The notes beneath the pieces were generated by a model that was given only the letters and a program-made list of their open reading frames with translations, had not been told where the DNA came from and made no database searches. The translations under genes were made by a program, and so were the position numbers. DNA of 19,643 bases from Spirochaetales bacterium UBA6872 (lineage in GTDB: Bacteria > Spirochaetota > Spirochaetia > Sphaerochaetales > Sphaerochaetaceae), in NCBI GenBank assembly GCA_002452215.1, contig DKCO01000037.1, positions 1 through 19,643 on the forward strand, written 5' to 3'. Below are positions 15,001 through 19,643 of the stretch, piece by piece. Position 1 is the first letter of the stretch. Every line of letters starts with the position of its first letter.

Positions 15001-15303
15001 CAGCTTTCAAAGCAAGAGGAGCTTGAGATTCTCAAAAAAGATATAGTGGATGGAACAGTTACAAGGCTCAGGCCGATTTTGATGTCCTCTTTGACAACTA
15101 TTCTTGGAGTTATTCCGATGGCAATAGCTAAAGGTGAGGGTGCTGAGATATATGCACCTCTTGGGCAAGTAATCATGGGTGGTCTTACGACTTCAATGGT
15201 CATTACACTTTTTGTAATGCCTGTTTACTACTACATCCTTGAAAGAAGGAAAATCAATAAATACTACAAGAAATTAGACAAGTTTCTGAATGAAGAAAAA
15301 TGA
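12076..15303 (+). CDS. RND family efflux permease lacking the TM4 proton-relay aspartate
   Basis: A 1075-residue inner-membrane pump of the AcrB/MexB-like (HAE) family. TM1 (about 10-30), a first large periplasmic loop, TM2-TM6, a second periplasmic loop, and TM8-TM12 can all be followed. In TM4 the family pattern GxLVDN/DDxIVxLEN reads GNIVGASILVLDQ, so the aspartate pair expected at 401-402 is Gly401-Ala402. TM10 has LVNNGIV (Asn939-Asn940) where AcrB has its lysine. The cytoplasmic loop after TM10 (about 952-996) is longer than usual. The start is GTG, with GGGAGGGG eight bases upstream, overlapping the adaptor stop. Substrates cannot be predicted. With the missing aspartate, the usual proton-driven mechanism is in doubt. 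Confidence 0.93.
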   Translation: MNLSKFIVAHPVLVSMTLLALGVFGIMSVSTTNTEFLPDISTPTVYVVTIYPGASSQDIEETVTDVLEDDFVTLPNFKSMDSQSMNSASVITITYQDGVDPNDQLDEVRNRIDQLLSDLPSGIQGRPTAIVGGSTMLPIASFVVECGDDLDAVSDYIEDEIKPQLTRIDGVSTIEINGKKEPRVDVKLNMDKMEARGVSPLAVYQMLSMNNFSVPLDSVEYSGHLVDAKFDGKYESMEDIFSIPVGVSADGTPIRLEDVADIKFVYDEGDYRVTKDGKNAITVDVCKRSDGNTVQITKQIKKILDMEEKKSGGALKFSMINDDSTLVNSSLSTVISSGVMGVLIAIVVIYLFLSDIKATFVIGISIPLSIFFTFIGMKMFGITVNLMSLSGIVVALGNIVGASILVLDQVYRYYQDVENGNALYSVNDSIFKGTETVTGSVLGSGLTTIVVFIPIAMLTGLVGNILNDVSITFMVALSASLLVAIIYIPYFLKKLLKEDSSKRKPRRENLVMRGMARVEKWYGKGLDFSINHTPFILLIALMILVLSLYVLPKMQLSFIPSTDNGDFYINIDLPEGYSLDETEAVMNKAADILKENVPELKSYVVYSGKSMDPTDYAAKKNQGAIHAVLVAVKDRDRDVHQIILDLQQRIASSIPDASVSVSNGGFDRLVSLVSDGGGYGLTLIGNDMDELYQSAERIEKQLLTYPEVMTTSVNASNDSKSAVINTSYDYLSSVGVPSYEAGMTSAILFYGVDIGKFSEKSTDKRYDIHLYSDISDKPITNDTLSQLKVVSLAGQSVSFGSIANLDMQTSVSQINHSDRATTLTVNATLTTESPDAVTEKVNKYLAENPLPSSVTTSVSGMGQLVNDSLAPMIKALLIAAFLCYLVMVAVFERYDQPFLVMLLFPFCIIGTVLSLSAFGSSMSIVSILGVVSLIGMLVNNGIVIADYANVIRKEDRIAVLNAKGQQFDQYSNELGQLSKQEELEILKKDIVDGTVTRLRPILMSSLTTILGVIPMAIAKGEGAEIYAPLGQVIMGGLTTSMVITLFVMPVYYYILERRKINKYYKKLDKFLNEEK

Positions 15304-15307
15304 GGAG
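15302..15307 (+). promoter_or_regulatory. ribosome binding site of the operon lipoprotein
   Basis: GAGGAG, nine bases before the ATG at 15317, overlaps the RND stop codon. It favours 15317 over the upstream in-frame ATG at 15290. Confidence 0.65.
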
Positions 15308-15316
15308 ATTAAGAAT

Positions 15317-16432
15317 ATGAATAGATATTACAAATTGATTTCAATAATTATCGTGTTAGCATCATTGTTTATGCTTTGCTCTTGCGACATGGTCTACAAC
15401 TCTGGCATTTCAGGGACTGTGACAGATAGCGCTGGCAATGCAATAGATGGCGTAAAAGTATATGCATACACATCTGAGTCAGAGTGGAATGAGAAATACA
15501 ATAGCTATGTGAAAGGGAGCGAAAAAAATGTCTTTGATGATAAATATTGCTCATTCAAAGCTACAACAGCCTCTAATGGTGTATTCAATATAACACCATT
15601 TGTTTGGAAGACTTCAAACTCTCCATGGGGCAAGGATTATGCATCATGCAACGTTTATTTGATTTTCTTCTCAAAAGACTACGGCATAGTCAAAGAAGGA
15701 CCTTTTACAGTCATGTCAGATTCAGCAGGCGATATTGGACAGGATATTTCTATGGGCAACAAGATAACTGAGACAGATATTTTGACGCTTGATTTTGTTG
15801 CAAATGGTACCAGCAATAAAATCGACGGGGCAGCAACCTTCGATTATTTCTACAATGATGGATATGATGATATTAAAGGCACTCTTTCGATAACAAATGG
15901 GAGCGCAACTATAAATGTGAAGAGATTCAAGGATTCGGCAGGACCAACAAAAGTAACTATAAGCAATATCAAAAGCACTAGGGACGTTTGGGTTCCAGAA
16001 GATGCTAACAACAAAGTTTTCGATGTGGAATCAAACAAGCATGAAGATATTTCTATGAAAAGGCAATATTGGTACTTCGAAAATGGAATTTCTGGAAAAG
16101 TAATTGCGCCAAAGCTTGATAATAATGTTCCTGCAATTGGAAGCTATAGCGCTAAAGTTGAATTTGAGGGAGTAGATGGCACTTATCCAACAGTATCTGT
16201 CGTAGACAATACACAGACATCCGGAGAATTTGTAAGCCGCCAAGATGGCTCATACTCAGGCCTTGCAAGCAATGTCTTGATTCCTGTAGGAGACAAAACC
16301 CAGCTTGTAATCACAGTTACGGTCGGAACAGAGAGTGGAAATTTCACTGATGGAAAAAGTGTTACAAAGACTTTGAAGCTTACAGATACGACTTCGAACA
16401 TTACGATGAATGTTGTCGATATGAGAAAGTAG
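15317..16432 (+). CDS. putative lipoprotein with carboxypeptidase-regulatory-like beta domains, inside the efflux operon
   Basis: A 371-residue protein whose N terminus is a lipoprotein signal: hydrophobic helix then FMLCSCD, with the lipid-bearing Cys probably 23. The lipobox LCSC is loose, as in spirochaetes. Asp follows the Cys, which in enterobacteria retains lipoproteins in the inner membrane; whether that rule applies here is unknown. The rest is mostly beta. A GISGTVTDSAGNAIDGVKVY segment (about 28-47) is typical of carboxypeptidase-regulatory-like/transthyretin-fold domains, and a second GISGKV start occurs near 257, suggesting two such domains. I do not recognise the full-length family. 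It lies between the RND pump and the TolC homologue, so a role in assembling or modifying the efflux complex is possible but inferred from position only. Confidence 0.75.
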   Translation: MNRYYKLISIIIVLASLFMLCSCDMVYNSGISGTVTDSAGNAIDGVKVYAYTSESEWNEKYNSYVKGSEKNVFDDKYCSFKATTASNGVFNITPFVWKTSNSPWGKDYASCNVYLIFFSKDYGIVKEGPFTVMSDSAGDIGQDISMGNKITETDILTLDFVANGTSNKIDGAATFDYFYNDGYDDIKGTLSITNGSATINVKRFKDSAGPTKVTISNIKSTRDVWVPEDANNKVFDVESNKHEDISMKRQYWYFENGISGKVIAPKLDNNVPAIGSYSAKVEFEGVDGTYPTVSVVDNTQTSGEFVSRQDGSYSGLASNVLIPVGDKTQLVITVTVGTESGNFTDGKSVTKTLKLTDTTSNITMNVVDMRK

Positions 16433-16450
16433 GCTAGAGGTAGCTGGAAT

Positions 16451-17857
16451 ATGAGGAAGACGAAGCTGTTTTTTCTTATGCTTATTGCTATTGTGATCCC
16501 GATCTATGCTGGCGATGGAAAGTATGATTTTGCATCTCTTTATTCCCAGATGTTGAAAAACAACAACAGATTGGAGATGGCAGACCAGAGCATATATGAC
16601 TCTCAATTGACAGTAAAGGATGCAAAAGCTCTTTACCAGCCCACTATAGGATATTCGCTATATGGCCTTTATATGGCAAATCCTCCTATCGATAAGATTT
16701 CTATGTCTGTAGGGACTTTATTGGGACAAGCGGGGCTTACAAGCGGTTCACAGGGCACAGGGCTTGAGAATGTTGATTTGAACCGGTATGTCACTTTATA
16801 CGATGGCATGGAAAACACTTACTACGGGGCATCGCTTACGTTGACGCAACCTTTGATTACATGGGGAAAGATTCCACTATCAGTGAAGCTTGCAAAGACA
16901 TCATCGTCTGTCAGCGAGCTTGCAAAAAGCGACCTGATTAGGCAATTGGAGACTGAACTGAATATCAGTTTGCATACTTTGTACTATATCGATCAGATTT
17001 ATGCTTTGCTCGATGAAGCGCAAAATGATTCGGATGAGCTTGTCGAGATAGCAAATGAGGCAAACATAAATGGTATAATGAGTAGCCAAGATGTACTTGA
17101 TGCAAAAATACAAGCTGAGGAGATAACTGTTCAAAGAGCAGAGCTCGATAGCAAATACAACAATATCCTCCAGAGCCTAAGGTCTCTGGTTGGAATAAGC
17201 GATTTGGAAAGAGATGAAATATCATTTGAACCAGAGACTGGGGTTCTTGAGAGATACAGAGAGTGTGATGTTGATCAGCTAAAGGCTCTAGCTACGTCAT
17301 CCTCGAGCTACCAATTGCAAATAGTGAATAAAAAGAAGGCTGCATCTGAAATCCAGGAGAGCCTTGCTTGGCGATCTGTATATGGTGTTCCAGATATTCT
17401 CTTGAATGTCTCTGCTGGCTATGGTGGCTCTCGCTTTCCTTTTGCTGAGATTGGATGGCTCCAAGAGGACGACTGGAGTGTAAATGTCTCTGTTGTTGTA
17501 AGTGGCAATATTTGGGATGGCGGGAAGAGGATCAATAGCATAAATAGAGCAAAGAGTAGCCAAGTGTCGGCTGATATCTCCTACGATAGTGCTGTAGATA
17601 CTTTGGAAAGTGCTGTCGAGATGAGCTATAATGCAATGAATCTTGCGCTTGCGAAGTACGACTATCAACTATTGAAGAAAGAGAATGGGGACTTAAAGCT
17701 CGATAAGATTAAAATCGAGGTCGAGAATGGGCAAAAGAGCAAGAAGGATATCTTGAATGAGGAGCTTGAGATCATAAAGAATGATGTCGATCTTTTGACT
17801 AGCCAGATCACTATCGTAGAAAATGTTTTTATGCTTGATTACCTAACCAATCAATGA
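16451..17857 (+). CDS. TolC family outer-membrane efflux channel
   Basis: A 468-residue outer-membrane factor completing the tripartite pump. A signal peptide with cleavage likely after IYA (residue 20) is followed by two OEP-type halves rich in long amphipathic helices: roughly 25-235 (NNNRLEMADQSIYDSQLTVKD and ALYQPTIGYSLYG early on) and about 280-460, including VVVSGNIWDGGKRINSINRAK. Each half carries the short beta segment expected of TolC strands (LTLTQPLITWG, VNVSVVVSGNIWDGG). The gene begins 18 bases after the lipoprotein stop, with AGAGG upstream. It should be the last gene of the operon because the next gene has its own promoter. No hairpin terminator is obvious after it. Confidence 0.88.
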   Translation: MRKTKLFFLMLIAIVIPIYAGDGKYDFASLYSQMLKNNNRLEMADQSIYDSQLTVKDAKALYQPTIGYSLYGLYMANPPIDKISMSVGTLLGQAGLTSGSQGTGLENVDLNRYVTLYDGMENTYYGASLTLTQPLITWGKIPLSVKLAKTSSSVSELAKSDLIRQLETELNISLHTLYYIDQIYALLDEAQNDSDELVEIANEANINGIMSSQDVLDAKIQAEEITVQRAELDSKYNNILQSLRSLVGISDLERDEISFEPETGVLERYRECDVDQLKALATSSSSYQLQIVNKKKAASEIQESLAWRSVYGVPDILLNVSAGYGGSRFPFAEIGWLQEDDWSVNVSVVVSGNIWDGGKRINSINRAKSSQVSADISYDSAVDTLESAVEMSYNAMNLALAKYDYQLLKKENGDLKLDKIKIEVENGQKSKKDILNEELEIIKNDVDLLTSQITIVENVFMLDYLTNQ

Positions 17858-17871
17858 AATAGGATTTGCAA

Positions 17872-17899
17872 TTGACAAAAATTGTTAATGTAATATTAT
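17872..17899 (+). promoter_or_regulatory. promoter of the MATE transporter gene
   Basis: Consensus TTGACA (17872-17877) is followed after 16 bases by TATTAT (17894-17899). The start would be near 17906, only about three bases before the first ATG, so the message would be nearly leaderless unless the second ATG (17921) is used. Confidence 0.65.
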
Positions 17900-17908
17900 G
17901 CTAACGAT

Positions 17909-19279
17909 ATGGAAAGGGATATGACAAATGATAAGCCATTGAAGCTTTTGATGGCTTTTACTGTACCGCTATTCTTCGGGAACATCTTCCAGCAATTCTA
18001 TGCAATGGTCGATAGCATTGTTGTAGGTCGCTTTGTGAGTGTTGAGGCTTTAGCTGCTGTTGGGGCGGTGAACGGTTTTTCATTCATGGTCGTAGGCTTT
18101 GCGACGGGGCTCTCCCAGGGTTTTTCTGTCATGATCAGCCAGCGATATGGGGCAAAGGATATGGCTGGAATGAGGAAAGTCTATACTCAAAGCATCCTTT
18201 GTTCCATGACGATTACAATTTTTATTTCCTTGTTGTTCTTTTTCTTGTCAATGCCATTGTTGCGTCTTATCAATACGCCAGAGAATATAATCGGAATGGC
18301 AAACGACTATATATCTATAATATATTTGTTCTTAATTACAGCTGTTTTTTATAATCTGTTTTCCTCTGTGCTTAGGGCTGTTGGAGATTCAAAGAGCCCT
18401 GTGTTGTTTTTGTTGCTTTCTTCGGCTTTGAACATTGTCTTGGACCTGTTTTTCGTTATCGTGATTCCTCTTGCTGTTAAAGGTGTTGCGATTGCAACAG
18501 TAATATCGCAAGGTATTTCAGCTGTTGTCTCCTGGTTCTACATCTATAAAAAATTTCCGATGTTTAAATGCAATAGATACGATTGGGTCTTCGACAAAGT
18601 TATTTGCAAGAACCTCCTGAGGATAGGGCTTCCTGGAGCTATCCAGTTTTCGATTACAGCTGTTGGCGTGATCATCGTCCAAGCTGTTCTCAATGGCTTT
18701 GGCTCTGATACTATCGCAGCTTATTCTGTTGGAGTTAAGATCGAGAATATTCTAACACAATTCTATGTTGCGCTTGGAATGGCAATATCTACATTTGCTG
18801 GGCAGAATCTTGGAGCTGGCAAACTAAAAAGGATAAAGGATGGTTTTGTAACAGCTACTTGGGTTAGCATTCTCTATTCCTTGCTTGCGATGATTATCGC
18901 ATATCTTTTCACTCGTCCAATTAGCTATCTTTTTGTGGATAAGAACAGCGTCAACCCAACAGTTCTTGATGAGGTTGTCAAATATACGACTACAGTTTGC
19001 AACTTTTTCATACCGCTTGGTTTTATTTTTGTGTTCAGGACTGGCTCTCAAGGCCTTGGGTCTGGAAAGATTCCTATGATCAATTCGATTATAGAGTTGT
19101 CATTAAGGATTATAGCATGTCTTACCTTGCCAAAGTTCCTTGGCTACATGGGTATTTGTCTTACATCCCCGATGGCTTGGACATTTGCTGGTTTTACGCT
19201 TCCGTTTTTGACTATTAAATTATATAGGAAAATAGAAAAGTCATTCGTACGCGATGCAATCATAGATAAGAAAGCTTGA
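17909..19279 (+). CDS. MATE family efflux transporter
   Basis: A 456-residue polytopic inner-membrane exporter. The N terminus DMTNDKPLKLLMAFTVPL leads into GNIFQQFYAMVDSIVVGRFV, the usual MATE opening. Two similar halves of about six helices follow, the second beginning near LLRIGLPGAIQFSITAVGV, with GLGSGKIPMI near the end. MATE pumps export drugs or metabolites in exchange for Na+ or H+; the substrate here is unknown. Two starts are possible. The ATG at 17909 fits the family N terminus and nearly coincides with the predicted transcript start. The ATG at 17921 (residue 5) has a GGAAAGGG stretch just upstream. Next to the RND operon it adds a second efflux route, with its own promoter. Confidence 0.92.
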   Translation: MERDMTNDKPLKLLMAFTVPLFFGNIFQQFYAMVDSIVVGRFVSVEALAAVGAVNGFSFMVVGFATGLSQGFSVMISQRYGAKDMAGMRKVYTQSILCSMTITIFISLLFFFLSMPLLRLINTPENIIGMANDYISIIYLFLITAVFYNLFSSVLRAVGDSKSPVLFLLLSSALNIVLDLFFVIVIPLAVKGVAIATVISQGISAVVSWFYIYKKFPMFKCNRYDWVFDKVICKNLLRIGLPGAIQFSITAVGVIIVQAVLNGFGSDTIAAYSVGVKIENILTQFYVALGMAISTFAGQNLGAGKLKRIKDGFVTATWVSILYSLLAMIIAYLFTRPISYLFVDKNSVNPTVLDEVVKYTTTVCNFFIPLGFIFVFRTGSQGLGSGKIPMINSIIELSLRIIACLTLPKFLGYMGICLTSPMAWTFAGFTLPFLTIKLYRKIEKSFVRDAIIDKKA

Positions 19280-19327
19280 TAATCATCGCATTATTGCTGA
19301 AAAAGCTGTTGACTAATTGGTGATTAT
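19279..19327 (+). terminator. possible hairpin terminator of the MATE gene
   Basis: ATAATCATC (19279-19287) pairs with GGTGATTAT (19319-19327), nine pairs including one U-G, around a 31-base loop, followed by TCTGTTTAATATC. It begins at the stop codon. The long loop contains the -35 box of the tRNA promoter, so the two signals overlap. Confidence 0.35.
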
Positions 19328-19337
19328 TCTGTTTAAT
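19309..19337 (+). promoter_or_regulatory. promoter of the tRNA-Lys/tRNA-Glu pair
   Basis: TTGACT (19309-19314), a 17-base spacer and TTTAAT (19332-19337). The predicted start near 19344 is ten bases before the first tRNA. Confidence 0.65.
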
Positions 19338-19353
19338 ATCATACGTTGCATTT

Positions 19354-19426
19354 GGGCTGCTAGCTCAGTAGGTAGAGCAACGCCCTTTTAAGGCGTGGGT
19401 CACTGGTTCGAATCCAGTGCAGCTCA
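19354..19426 (+). tRNA. tRNA-Lys (anticodon UUU)
   Basis: A 73-base cloverleaf without encoded CCA. The acceptor GGGCTGC/GCAGCTC has one G-U pair. The D stem is GCTC/GAGC. The anticodon stem is ACGCC/GGCGT with loop CTTTTAA, giving anticodon TTT at 19387-19389. The T stem is ACTGG/CCAGT with loop TTCGAAT. The discriminator base is A. It is followed ten bases later by tRNA-Glu, probably in the same transcript. Confidence 0.97.
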
Positions 19427-19436
19427 AAATGTTGAT

Positions 19437-19508
19437 GTCTCCTTCGTCTAGTGGTTAGGACAACGGGTTTTCATCCCGTCAACGGGGGTTCAATTCCCCC
19501 AGGAGATG
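19437..19508 (+). tRNA. tRNA-Glu (anticodon UUC)
   Basis: A 72-base cloverleaf without encoded CCA. The acceptor GTCTCCT/AGGAGAT closes with G-U and has discriminator G. The D stem is GTCT/GGAC. The anticodon stem is ACGGG/CCCGT with loop TTTTCAT, giving anticodon TTC at 19470-19472. The T stem is GGGGG/CCCCC with loop TTCAATT. Confidence 0.97.
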
Positions 19509-19515
19509 TTTTTTT
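19509..19515 (+). terminator. T-tract directly after tRNA-Glu
   Basis: Seven T residues immediately follow the tRNA 3' end. Together with the GC-rich T-arm of the tRNA they could end the tRNA transcript. There is no separate hairpin. Confidence 0.35.
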
Positions 19516-19600
19516 CTGCATTATTGTTGAAGTGATGTAGAAAAGCATGGCTAGATGCAATTTGGATAAATTTATTGGATATAAAATTTTTAAAAAGTTA

Positions 19601-19629
19601 TTGACAAATAGATTTATCTAGCATATCAT
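19601..19629 (+). promoter_or_regulatory. strong sigma70-type promoter reading out of the window
   Basis: A perfect -35 TTGACA (19601-19606), a 17-base spacer and TATCAT (19624-19629, 5 of 6 consensus bases), preceded by an A/T-rich stretch from about 19561 that could act as an UP element. The gene it serves lies beyond 19643. The rest of 19516-19600 shows no gene. Confidence 0.65.
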
Positions 19630-19643
19630 GTCAAAGCTTGCCT

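Noticed and set aside
19427..19436. Encoded CCA ends of the tRNAs
   Set aside because: Bases after both discriminators are not CCA, so the ends must be added after transcription.

Overview
The window looks like chromosomal DNA of a spirochaete or a close relative, probably from an uncultured, host-associated lineage with moderate GC. This is inferred from protein families. There is a divergent EF-G of the recycling-only type known from spirochaetes, planctomycetes and delta-proteobacteria, a second highly divergent EF-G-like GTPase, an AAA/DUF4143 ATPase, and a lipoprotein with a loose lipobox. The RND/TolC system implies an outer membrane. No rRNA, CRISPR array, phage gene or insertion sequence is visible, and no stretch over 300 bases lacks a gene.

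Left half (1-10.9 kb), all on the minus strand. In transcription order from the right: a CLC-type anion transporter resembling the fluoride subclass (ends 9600); a P1B-type Zn/Cd/Pb ATPase with four N-terminal metal-binding-like domains (6824-9475) under a promoter overlapped by an ArsR/SmtB-type operator; an EF-G2-like ribosome-recycling GTPase (4653-6683); an AAA/DUF4143 ATPase followed 16 bases later by a DUF6282 amidohydrolase-like protein; and an EFG-II-type EF-G-like GTPase lacking the catalytic histidine (130-2208). Hairpin terminators follow several of these genes. A 23-bp tandem repeat lies upstream of the AAA ATPase, and a related copy lies upstream of the metal ATPase.

Right half (10.95-17.86 kb), plus strand: one tripartite efflux operon. 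It encodes a membrane-anchored adaptor, an RND pump, an unrecognised lipoprotein and a TolC-like outer-membrane channel, behind a sigma70-type promoter. The RND pump lacks the TM4 aspartate that normally carries protons, which together with the embedded lipoprotein makes this operon the most unusual part of the window. A MATE exporter with its own promoter follows, then tRNA-Lys(UUU) and tRNA-Glu(UUC) with a promoter in front. A strong promoter points out of the window at its right end.

The overall theme is export and detoxification (metal ATPase, CLC transporter, RND operon, MATE) next to translation functions (two EF-G paralogues, two tRNAs).
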